Shown here one piece after another: positions 18,014 through 26,173 of a stretch of DNA of 64,000 bases (its first letter is position 1; each line of letters opens with the position of its first letter). Source of the DNA: CAZOVB01 sp964583095 (GTDB taxonomy: Bacteria; Planctomycetota; Phycisphaerae; SM23-33). The stretch covers positions 6,580 through 70,579 of the forward strand of contig CAZOVB010000023.1 in the NCBI GenBank assembly GCA_964583095.1. Reading direction: 5' to 3'. Under the pieces are notes generated by a model that made no database searches, had not been told where the DNA came from, and worked only from the letters and a program-made list of their open reading frames with translations. The position numbers and the translations under genes are program-made.

Positions 18014-18240
18014 ATCGGCTCCATCGTGACGCGGATCTCGCCACTGATCGCTTCGGGGTGGATCAGCCCAAGGCGATACAGCGTTACATTTCCGAAGGAA
18101 TAGTCCATATTCTCGCGGACGTTCAGCTCGGCCCGGAGATCCCCGGACCACTGCAGGCGGAGCTTGCCGCCCCGGCCGGTGTAGATCGCATCGGTCTGCG
18201 TGACTTCCGGCTCGATAAGACTCACGAGCACGGAAGCCAA
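18010..18240 (-). CDS. small hypothetical protein downstream of araA (tentative)
   Basis: A 76-residue frame just after araA shows convincing composition and strong G/C preference at third codon positions (contains TGRGGKLRLQWSGDLRAEL and GLIHPEAISGEIRV). It has no ATG: the only usable start is TTG at 18240, without a clear Shine-Dalgarno and directly behind a GC-rich hairpin. The frame is open upstream to a stop near 18319, inside araA. It may be a genuine small gene read by coupling, or the remnant of a longer one. I recognise no family. Confidence 0.4.
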   Translation of the reverse strand: MASVLVSLIEPEVTQTDAIYTGRGGKLRLQWSGDLRAELNVRENMDYSFGNVTLYRLGLIHPEAISGEIRVTMEPI

Positions 18241-18241
18241 A

Positions 18242-18258
18242 GCCTGCGGCGCGCAGGC
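18242..18258 (-). terminator. GC-rich hairpin just after araA
   Basis: A perfect 7-bp stem (GCCTGCG, 3-base loop, CGCAGGC) begins 14 bases past the araA stop and is followed by only three T residues on the araA strand. It may end or slow araA transcription, or hide the TTG start at 18240. Confidence 0.4.
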
Positions 18259-18271
18259 GAAGAAGCCGGTA

Positions 18272-19771
18272 TTATCTGCGGATCTGGTAGTAGACGTCGT
18301 TCCAGCGCATCTCGTTCTTCAACTGGCGGATGTCGGTCTTGTCGTCGATGACGAGCAGCTCCATGTCGGCCATATCGGCGAAGTCCTCGACATGCTCGCG
18401 CGTGATGGCCTGACTGAACGCGAAGTGGTGGGCTCCGCCGGCGAGGATCCACGCTTCTGCCGCCCCGGCCAGGTCCGGCTTGGGCTGCCACAGCGCCCGG
18501 GCCACGGGCAGCTTGGGCAGGTCCGCCTCGGGCTCGACCACGTCGATTTCATTCAGGATGCACCGGAAGCGATCGCCCATGTCCACGATGGTGACATTGA
18601 TGGCCGGTCCCGCAGCGGCGTTGAAGACCGAGCGCACCGGGTCGTCCTTGCCGCCGATCCCCAGCGGATGGGCCTGGACGGTGCACTTGCCCGGCGCGAT
18701 CGATTCACAGATCTCCAGCATGTGGGCCCCCAGGACCTTTCCGCCCGAGGGATCCAGGTCGTAGGTGTAGTCTTCCATGAAGCTGGCCCCGCCCGAGAGT
18801 CCGGCGCCCATGACCTTGAAGGCACGAACCAGGGCTGCGGTCTTCCAGTCTCCCTCGGCCCCGTAGCCGTACCCGTCGGCCATGAGACGCTGCGTGCTCA
18901 AGCCCGGAAGCTGATTCACGTCGTGGAGATGCTCGAAGCAGGAGGTAAAGCCCACGAACTCGCCTTCTTCCAGGAAGCTGCGAAGGGCCAGTTCCATTTT
19001 CACCTCTTCGCGGAGGTTCTTGTGCTTCCTGCCCCCCTTGGTCAGGGGCTTTTCAAGATTGTGGGTCTGTTCCAGCCGATCGATCGCCTTGTCGATCTGG
19101 GCCTCGGTGACCTTTTGCATCCTGTCCACGATCTCGCCGATGCCGTAGCCGTGGACCTCGTAGCCGAAACGGATCTGTGCTTCGACCTTGTCGCCCTCGG
19201 TCACCGCGACGTGTCTCATGTTGTCGCCGAAGCGAGCGATCCGGGCGCCCTGTGCGTCGTGCCAGGCCGCCGCGGCGCGGAGCCATGTCCCCAACTTCTG
19301 CTGGAGCGGCTTGTCCTGCCAGTGACCCACGATGACCCGCCGGTTCTTGCGCATGCGCGACAGGATGAAGCCGAACTCGCGTCCCCCGTGGGCCGACTGG
19401 TTCAGATTCATGAAGTCCATGTCGATCTGGGACCAGGGGATGTTCCGGTTGAACTGCGTATGCAGGTGCGCGATCGGCTTAGTCAGAGACTTCAGGCCGT
19501 TGATCCACATCTTGGCCGGCGAGAAGGTGTGCATCCAGCAGACAAGGCCTATGCACTTTTCGCTGGCATTGGCTTTGCGAATCAGCGAGACGATGGCCTC
19601 GGGTGTGGTCACCACCGGTTTGAACACCAGCTTGACCGGGACCTGGGAGGAAGCGTTGAGGCCCTTGATGAGTTTGCGGGAGTCGTCGGCTACCATCTTG
19701 ATGACGTCTTGGCCGTAGAGGTTTTGCGAGCCGGTGACGAACCAGGCTTCCATTGTTTTGAATGCGTCCAT
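18272..19771 (-). CDS. araA: L-arabinose isomerase
   Basis: The protein has 499 residues from ATG 19771, the same length as characterised AraA; the start is set by AAAGG 8 bases upstream and homology at FVTGSQNLYG. It converts L-arabinose to L-ribulose in the cytoplasm with a divalent metal. All four expected metal/catalytic positions are present: Glu in GAEGDWKTAAL, Glu in SFMEDYTYDL, His in GAHMLEICES and His in HHFAFS. CWMHTFSPAKMWI is also typical. No ribulokinase or epimerase gene is nearby, so the rest of the pathway must be elsewhere. It lies next to a beta-helix/LamG gene on the same strand, though that gene has its own terminator. Confidence 0.97.
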   Translation of the reverse strand: MDAFKTMEAWFVTGSQNLYGQDVIKMVADDSRKLIKGLNASSQVPVKLVFKPVVTTPEAIVSLIRKANASEKCIGLVCWMHTFSPAKMWINGLKSLTKPIAHLHTQFNRNIPWSQIDMDFMNLNQSAHGGREFGFILSRMRKNRRVIVGHWQDKPLQQKLGTWLRAAAAWHDAQGARIARFGDNMRHVAVTEGDKVEAQIRFGYEVHGYGIGEIVDRMQKVTEAQIDKAIDRLEQTHNLEKPLTKGGRKHKNLREEVKMELALRSFLEEGEFVGFTSCFEHLHDVNQLPGLSTQRLMADGYGYGAEGDWKTAALVRAFKVMGAGLSGGASFMEDYTYDLDPSGGKVLGAHMLEICESIAPGKCTVQAHPLGIGGKDDPVRSVFNAAAGPAINVTIVDMGDRFRCILNEIDVVEPEADLPKLPVARALWQPKPDLAGAAEAWILAGGAHHFAFSQAITREHVEDFADMADMELLVIDDKTDIRQLKNEMRWNDVYYQIRR

Positions 19772-19893
19772 TGTCTGGCCTTTCTTCTGGAAGAGAGCGG
19801 GAGCAATTCCGCCTGAGTATAGAAGTTCGTGCGCGCGGAGCAAGAGGCCGTGGAAAACTCCATCGCCTGCTTGGGTTGACGCAGCGCAGCAAA

Positions 19894-19929
19894 CAGGCGG
19901 ACGCAGCCTCTAAAAGCTGCGCCCGCCTG
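19894..19929 (-). terminator. hairpin terminator of the 19952-23110 gene
   Basis: A 14-bp stem (one G-U pair on the transcribed strand) with an 8-base loop lies 22 bases after the stop. It is followed by TTTGCTGCG, a short U-run. Confidence 0.7.
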
Positions 19930-19951
19930 AGGTCTTCCTTCTACAAACGTA

Positions 19952-22900
19952 TCAGTCGGTACGTTCGATGGCGCCGGCGTCGCGGCCCTTGCCGACAGGT
20001 TCGTTGCCGACGAAGTCCCGCAGGAACGGCCCGTCGAACTGCCATGCGTAGAGTTCCTCGATGCTCGTACGGGCCTCGGAGAGTGTGCCGCGACAGACCC
20101 GGAGGAAATCCAGTTCCGCCTGGAGGTACTTGTCGGCAGAGCTTCTGCCCACCACAAAGTCCCCGTTGTTGCTCAGGGACGCACTGGGCTGAAGATTCTG
20201 CAGCCCGCCGCCGCCGACTTTCTTGCCGTCGACGTAGAAGGCGATCATCCATCGTTTGCGGTCCACCTCGACCAGCACATGGTGGTACTTGCCGTCGTCG
20301 AGCTTGGCCCGGGCGGTGGCCTGGTCCTGGCTGCCATTGGAGCGAAGCACCAGCTTGAGTCCGCCTTCCTCGGTCAGGCTCAGCTCGTAGCCGGCCGAGG
20401 GGGAAATCTTGCGGACAAGGCCGGCCGGGCCCTGGTCGGCAGCAAACTTCGCATGAAGCTCGATCAGGAAGTTGTTGCTGTCCATGTCGACCGTCTTGAC
20501 TTCGCGGCCCGAAACGGTGACCTGCTTCTTCTTGAAGTCGTAGGTGGTGTCCTTGGTCAGGTCCTTATGCTTGAGCAGAGCGTACTTGCTCTTGCCGTCA
20601 AGCTTCAGGGCGCCCTGGGTCCAGTCTTCCAACTGTCCCATGGTGAAGTCCTCGGCGGTGACGTTGACTGCGGTCAGCGGGAAGGTGGGCATGTACTGGT
20701 AGGTCTGCCGGCTTCCGTAGAACGGCTGCATGTACCAACTGTCGTCGATCAGCCAGGTCGGGTCCTGGTTGTTGCGGCAGAACTTCCATTCGCCCACGGT
20801 GGCGTAAAGCGACCAGGGCACGAAGGCTTTGACACCCTTGTCAATGGCGGCCGAGCCGGCAGCGGGGCGGAAGTCGTGCTCATCCGCCGCGGGCAGCGGG
20901 TTCTTGTCGGCGTTGACACCGACCTGCCAGGCAAGCAGGTCCCGCTTCTTCATGGCCTGTCTCATCTGATCCAGGTCCTGGTATTCCGCCCCGGTTCCTT
21001 CGAACAGGCCGTAGGAGCCCTTGATCTGGTAAAACACGTTGTTGGTGTAAGCCAGGGTGGGGTAGTTGAAGGTTTCGGCGGTTTCGCCCACGTCGGCCTG
21101 GTTGGGGTCCTTGGCCTTGGCGTCGCTGTGGCGGAACACGTGCTGGGAGATATCCTGGATGAGATTTCCCATGTATCGGCCTCGGCCTGCCTGGGGTCCC
21201 TGGCGCCGACTGGCGACGATGAACTTGTAGGCCGTGTTGTTGAAGAAGTAGTTCTCGAAGCCGATGATCTCCTGGAAGGCAGAGAGGTTGCCGTACTTGC
21301 TTTCGGGCTCGTTGTTCTTGCCCCAGGCGATGTTGTTGAACAGGTATTTCTTGAACGAGCCGTCGATGTAGTAGGCAAAGCCGAATCTGCGGCCACCGTT
21401 GCTCCAGGCCATGTATCCGCCCGGATTGCCCGAGACGTTGTTGTAGATGTAGACCGGGCCGCCCTGGTTGACTTCGATCCCGCCCCAGTCATTGCTGGAG
21501 AGCATCGAGTCGGTCACCTTGTTGTGGTGGACCAGGACGCGGGCGATGGGGGCGTCGCGCAGTTCGCCGCTGCTCTTGATCGGCTGAAGGAACAGGCCAG
21601 CCGCGTGGGTCCGGTGCAGGATGTTCCCGGCGCATTCCCCGTACATCTGGTTGGTGATGAACACCGCGAAGCTCTTTTCGCTGCGGGGGGGACGCTGGCC
21701 GATCTCCAGCAGATTGTTGCGAAGGAAGTCCACGCGCTTGACCGGGCCGTAGGGCGGGAGTTTCTTTTGGCCCCGGGCATCATGCACAGCCACGGCGGTG
21801 TAGTCCACGTAGTGAATCACGTTGTCGCTGATCATGACATTGTCGATGTAATCCTGCCCGGGCTTCTGTGCTTCGAGGCGGATCGCCTTGGAGACGTGCT
21901 CGAACGTGCAGTTGCTGATGCGAAGGTCATCCACGGTGCCCATCACGCGGATCACGCCGCCCTGGACGTTCTTACCCGAGAAGCGAAGGGCGTCCAGATC
22001 CCAGAAGAGGTTATTGAATCGGAAACTCAGGCCGGTGATCTCGACGTGGCGCATTTCGTTGGCGTCGATCAGGGCGATTCGATCGCCGGCTTCCATCTGG
22101 ACGCTGTTGGGGTCCACATCGCCGGGCAGGCGGACGTAGATCGTCCCGCCGCGTCCCTTGCGATCGAAGTAGAACTCCCCGCCCTGGTCGAGATAGTGAG
22201 GCTTGTTCTCGAGGAAGTAGCGGTTGCCGGCCATGTACATCCCGCCGCCAAAGAACGGATTGCCCAGGGCCAGCGCCTTCTTCTCCGGATCGAACTTCTT
22301 GACCTTGACGGCATAGGGCATGCCCATCATGGGCAGGCCCCATTCGACCCAGGCGTAGGCGCCCTCGTAGTACTCGGGGTCTTCGGTGAGGTTTTTCGTA
22401 TCAACGCCGGCGGCGACCTTCTTGCCGTCGACCTCGACGAAGTTGGGCATCTTGCCCTGGAAGCTCAGCCACCACTGCGGGTTGGTCAGGCTCCACCACT
22501 GGCTCATCACGTCGTCGGGATCGCTGACTTCCCAGTTGGGAGTCCGGGCCAGGTGGATTCTCTCGCGGTTGCCCTGCTTGTCGACCATGAAGAGCGTGCG
22601 GGGCTTGCCTCTTTCGATGGTGGCCTTCCAGACCTTGTCGCCCTGGGGGATATCGGGATGATCCGCGCCCTGGGTCCAGTTTGTGACCTGCTGCGAGCCG
22701 TAGACCATGGCTTCGCCGGTGCCCCAGTCGGGGTCGCTGGTCAGGCGGATCGGGTCGCCGGGTTTGCCGGCTTCGTCGCAGACGAGCGAGCCCCGGTAGA
22801 TCACGCCTCGCTTGAAGACATACGTGATTGGACCGGAACTCTGGGCGGCTTTGCCCGCGGCAGCGCCGTCCCATGGGTGGTGTTTCCAGGGCTGATCCTT

Positions 22901-23110
22901 CGTGCCGGCGTTGTTGTCATCGCCGTTTTCGTAGTCGATGTACCGGACGGTCTTTCCCGGGGAGAACTGGAACGGCTCGGGGGCCCACTCCAAGTCACCG
23001 GTGGGCAGGACCTTGGCGTGGGGTTTCTGCCAACTGAAGGTCTGGCCGAGCAGCCCGGCCGTGGTCAGCAGCAATGTCAGGACGAGGGTAATCTTGAGGG
23101 AGTGTCGCAT
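19952..23110 (-). CDS. secreted parallel beta-helix / LamG-like protein (paralogue 2 of 4)
   Basis: The protein has 1052 residues from ATG 23110, selected because AAAGGAAAG stands about 7 bases upstream and a signal peptide follows (RHSLKITLVLTLLLTTAGLL). After cleavage it starts SWQKPHAKVLPTGDLEWAP, the N-terminal signature shared with the paralogues at 751, 26174 and 29446. A beta-helix region is centred on residues 350-650 (VHHNKV, SNDWGGI, NNVSGNPGGYM, RRFGFAYYIDGSFKKY), then FVPWSLYATVGEW, and a LamG-like domain in the last ~180 residues (DGKYHHVLVEVDRKRW, FYVDGKK), ending GRDAGAIE. The LamG end is most like paralogue 4. No catalytic residues are recognised. It is upstream of araA on the same strand. 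Confidence 0.85.
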   Translation of the reverse strand: MRHSLKITLVLTLLLTTAGLLGQTFSWQKPHAKVLPTGDLEWAPEPFQFSPGKTVRYIDYENGDDNNAGTKDQPWKHHPWDGAAAGKAAQSSGPITYVFKRGVIYRGSLVCDEAGKPGDPIRLTSDPDWGTGEAMVYGSQQVTNWTQGADHPDIPQGDKVWKATIERGKPRTLFMVDKQGNRERIHLARTPNWEVSDPDDVMSQWWSLTNPQWWLSFQGKMPNFVEVDGKKVAAGVDTKNLTEDPEYYEGAYAWVEWGLPMMGMPYAVKVKKFDPEKKALALGNPFFGGGMYMAGNRYFLENKPHYLDQGGEFYFDRKGRGGTIYVRLPGDVDPNSVQMEAGDRIALIDANEMRHVEITGLSFRFNNLFWDLDALRFSGKNVQGGVIRVMGTVDDLRISNCTFEHVSKAIRLEAQKPGQDYIDNVMISDNVIHYVDYTAVAVHDARGQKKLPPYGPVKRVDFLRNNLLEIGQRPPRSEKSFAVFITNQMYGECAGNILHRTHAAGLFLQPIKSSGELRDAPIARVLVHHNKVTDSMLSSNDWGGIEVNQGGPVYIYNNVSGNPGGYMAWSNGGRRFGFAYYIDGSFKKYLFNNIAWGKNNEPESKYGNLSAFQEIIGFENYFFNNTAYKFIVASRRQGPQAGRGRYMGNLIQDISQHVFRHSDAKAKDPNQADVGETAETFNYPTLAYTNNVFYQIKGSYGLFEGTGAEYQDLDQMRQAMKKRDLLAWQVGVNADKNPLPAADEHDFRPAAGSAAIDKGVKAFVPWSLYATVGEWKFCRNNQDPTWLIDDSWYMQPFYGSRQTYQYMPTFPLTAVNVTAEDFTMGQLEDWTQGALKLDGKSKYALLKHKDLTKDTTYDFKKKQVTVSGREVKTVDMDSNNFLIELHAKFAADQGPAGLVRKISPSAGYELSLTEEGGLKLVLRSNGSQDQATARAKLDDGKYHHVLVEVDRKRWMIAFYVDGKKVGGGGLQNLQPSASLSNNGDFVVGRSSADKYLQAELDFLRVCRGTLSEARTSIEELYAWQFDGPFLRDFVGNEPVGKGRDAGAIERTD

Positions 23111-23340
23111 TCGGGGTCTTTCCTTTTTCTCTGAGGGCACCAACACCCCCGGCCGCAAACGAACGGGGACGTGGGGGGAGTCTATGTTTGATATAACCCG
23201 CAGCCGGTTTGGATGTTTTGCAGAAAAGTAACAAAGTTTCAAAGAGTTTGGCCTCAGGCAGTAATCACACCACCTGCTCCCGATCCCCTGAAAGAACGGG
23301 AATCGCATTTCTGCGGCCTTTCCTGACCGTGCGCAAGAAT

Positions 23341-23367
23341 GCGCCCCAGCCGCAGTGGCCGGGGCGC
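23341..23367 (-). terminator. hairpin terminator of the symporter gene
   Basis: An 11-bp stem (GCGCCCC plus an inner GCC arm, one G-U pair on the transcribed strand) with a 5-base loop lies 34 bases beyond the symporter stop, followed by ATTCTTG. Confidence 0.6.
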
Positions 23368-23401
23368 GTCAAGACTGCACGGAAGAACGTCGAACCAGGC
23401 C

Positions 23402-25571
23402 CTACAGCTTCTGTTCGAGCTGTCCCTCGTCCAGGCCCGGGGTGTCGCGCGGAGTCTGGCCCTTCTTCTGGGTCAGCAGCGAAACGATCACCAGCGTGAT
23501 GAAGCTCAGCGGAATCGCGATGATGCCCGGGTTGTCCAGCGGAAGCGGAGACAAGCCCTGCTCGAGCACCTGATCCCGCGTCACGCCGTAGTATTTCGCG
23601 TACATCGACGGAGAGATGAGAATCAGGCCCACCGCTGAGACCATGCCTACAAGGATCGAAGCCATGATGCCCTTGGCGGTCGTCTTCTTCCAGAAAAGCA
23701 GCATGATGATGGCCGGCAGGTTCGCCGAGGCTGCCACCGCGAAGGCCCATCCGACCAAAAAGGCCACGTTCATGCCTTCAAAGATGATGCCCAGGATGAT
23801 GGCGACCAGTCCGACCATCAAAGCGGCCAGCTTGCCGGCGTAGACCTTCTGCTTGTCGGTCATCTTCAGGCTGAAGAAGCGGTCGAGCAGGTCATGGGCA
23901 ACGGCGCCCGACGAGGCGACAATCAGGCCGCTGACCGTGCCCAGGACCGTCGCGAACGCAATGGCCGAAATGACCGCAAACAGGAACGTGTTGAACGACC
24001 GGGCCAGAAGCGGAGCAGACATGTTGTTGTCCGTCGGGTTGATCACTTCATTAACCGCCGCGCCCAGGCCCATGTACATCGTCAGCACGTAGAAGAATCC
24101 AATGGCCGCAATGGCAACGATCGTTGACTTCCTGGCCGCAGCCGGGCTGGGAACCGTGTAGTAGCGGATCAGAATGTGGGGAAGGGCGGCCGTGCCGAAA
24201 AACAGCGCCAGCATCAGCGAGGCGAAATCCAATCTCTCGAGGAACGTTCCCTCCACTTTGAACTTCATCCCCGGACGCATGACCTTGGTTCCTGGGGTTG
24301 GGTTGTCATAGTAGAGCGTGACCTTTGCCTGCTCGTGGGAGAATTCGCTCTCGGCCGGCAGATTGAAGACCGTGTCCTGGCGGGAAAGCAGTGAAAGATA
24401 CTCGAAGGGTCCCAGTGGGCCGGTGTCCTGGCTCTGGCCGGCGATCTGCTTCAGGCCGCCCACCTGGCGAAGCGTGTTGAGTTCCGACATCGGCAGGCCG
24501 TTGATCCACTTGGCGCCGTCGGGCTTCTCGACCAGCGACTGGGTTTCCAACAGCTCTATTCCGTCATCGGTTTCCTGAACCTTCCACCAGGTGTTGAGGA
24601 CTACGAAGACCTGCTGGGTGTTCTTGAGGAAGCTGAGGTCTTCAACGACTTCCGCCGTGCCATCGGCCTTTTCCATCAGGCCTGAGAGTCTTTTGGCGAT
24701 CGTGCCGGAGTCGGGGAAATCCAGGTCGGTGCCCTTGAGCTTCAGACGCCAGCTTTCGGAAGTCTTTTCCAGAGGGATTCGCTCAGCGATCTTCACAAAC
24801 CGATGGAGAGTGGTGCTGTCTTCGGGTTCCTGGACAAAAAGAACTTCCATGTTGCCCTGGCCGGAGAGGACGATCTCTTCGTCCTGCTGGGAGGCTTCGA
24901 GGGTCCTGTAGTCGTAGTGAGCGACGCTGCCGCTCTGGTCGGGTTTGGTTGTCAGGCCCTTGTGGCAGACGGCGATAACCAGGATGGTCGAAAAGACAAT
25001 CAGCAACCCGCCCTTGAGAAACTGCACCCAGGTCGTCGAGGCCATGCCGGCCGTGGCGACGATCAGGATGACGATCGTGCCGACCATGATCACCCCGACG
25101 GCATGGGGCAGGCCCAGCAGGGGAGTCACCAGCGTGCCGGCTCCGACCATCTGGGGAATCAGGTAGAAAATCGAGACGATCAGCGTGCTCAGTGCCGCGG
25201 CCAACTGGATGCCCCGGGAGTTGAACTGGCTGTCCAGGGCGTCGGTGAAGGTGTACTTGCCCAGGCGCTTCATGGGCTCCGCTACGACGAACAGCGCGAC
25301 GATCCACCCGGCCAGGTACCCGATCGAGTACAGGAAGCCGTCATAGCCCCGGGTGGCGATGAGTCCGCAGATGCCCAGGAACGAGGCGGCGGAGAGGTAG
25401 TCCCCGGCAAAGCTGATGCCGTTGACCGCCCAGGGGATCTGTCCCCCCGGCGGCGAAGTACCCACTGGCGGACTTTGCCCGTCGGCCCAGGTAGAAGCTC
25501 AGTCCCAGCACGAAGAGGACGAAGGTGGCGAAGATGACGACGGCGAGCATTTCGACCTGCGCGAGCATCAT
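23402..25571 (-). CDS. sodium:solute symporter (SSS family), interrupted by a one-base frameshift
   Basis: Two frames make one protein of about 722 residues. The first (from 25571) begins MMLAQVEMLAVVIFATFVLF and reaches SGYFAAGG, then goes out of frame. The second continues IPWAVNGISFAGDYLSAASFLG to the stop at 23402. The break coincides with a run of six G (six C on the plus strand, 25443-25448); five G restores AAGGQIPWAV, the normal SSS sequence. The family imports carboxylates, sugars or other solutes with sodium. An extramembrane segment of about 230-250 residues lies between the early and late helices and makes this longer than ActP (about 550). The start overlaps the stop of the DUF485 gene (ATGA), the usual yjcH-actP style pairing. 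Sequencing error, a real mutation and programmed slippage are all possible. Confidence 0.85.
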
Positions 25572-25873
25572 GCCTGCACCTCCTGATTCTCCTTACGGTC
25601 GAGCTTGCGAAGCTGGTTTTCCTTCCGAGTGCACAGCAGGTTATAGAGCAGGGCCAGCAGCAGCGCGAAGATGATCAGTCCAAAGCCGTACAGCGAGGCC
25701 AGGTTCAAACCGAACACCGCTGTCCGGTTCGCCATGGTCTTGGGGGAGACCATGTTAATCGCCATGAAGCCGACGTAGATCAGCGCATAGATGAAAAACA
25801 TGATGATCCCCAGACGGGTCTTGTACCCGGGGGCGTAGTCCTTCTCCTGCGGTGCGGCGGGTTCGTGCAACAT
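25568..25873 (-). CDS. DUF485 family membrane protein, symporter partner
   Basis: The protein has 101 residues from ATG 25873, preceded by AGGAGA 6 bases upstream. Two membrane helices (TRLGIIMFFIYALIYVGFMAIN and LASLYGFGLIIFALLLALLYNLLC) separated by a short loop and followed by a charged tail are diagnostic of DUF485 proteins. These small proteins are nearly always encoded directly before an SSS symporter, as here, where the genes overlap by four bases (25568-25571). They probably help assemble or regulate the transporter; no direct mechanism is known to me. Confidence 0.88.
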   Translation of the reverse strand: MLHEPAAPQEKDYAPGYKTRLGIIMFFIYALIYVGFMAINMVSPKTMANRTAVFGLNLASLYGFGLIIFALLLALLYNLLCTRKENQLRKLDRKENQEVQA

Positions 25874-26173
25874 GTTTTCTCCTGTCGCTTTGTAAGAATG
25901 CGGAGTCCCTGTAGCTGGTTTCACGACGTGCTTCGCGTGGGGATACTAGCGTCTGCGGGGCAGGATGTCACGGGATTGGTTGACAAAAACCACCCGGGTT
26001 GACTTCAGCGGTTTGCGCTGGACGTCCGGAGCGGGATTGCATGGCGTACCAGCGCGGCATACAATGGCCGATGTTGTGCAATGCCGGCAGTTGAAACGTT
26101 TGCTTCAAGGATATTCGCTGCGTCTGCCCCTGCCGGAAAACCCCCTCTGCCCTTCTGCAAAAAAGGAAACAGC
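25874..26173. promoter_or_regulatory. divergent control region between the DUF485/symporter operon and paralogue 3
   Basis: This 300-base region carries the starts of two divergent units. It contains the rightward promoter described separately (26037-26065) and an inverted repeat CAGCG-GTTTG-CGCTG at 26006-26020, just upstream of the -35 box, which could be a regulator site shared by transporter and secreted protein. TTGACA and TTGACT sequences near 25980 and 26000 may be further -35 boxes. No small gene is supported. Confidence 0.5.
26037..26065 (+). promoter_or_regulatory. promoter of paralogue 3
   Basis: TTGCAT at 26037-26042, 17-base spacer, TACAAT at 26060-26065. It is the clearest sigma-70-like promoter in the carbohydrate region, leaving a leader of about 100 bases. 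Confidence 0.6.

Noticed and set aside
20279..23134. Open frame of 951 codons on the plus strand
   Set aside because: It is antisense to the beta-helix gene at 19952; its composition (Val/Gly/Asp/His-rich, no fold or motif) is the usual shadow of a GC-rich gene. Similar shadows at 1795-3657 (+), 26267-29365 (-), 29473-33030 (-) and 45801-46964 (+) were left out for the same reason.
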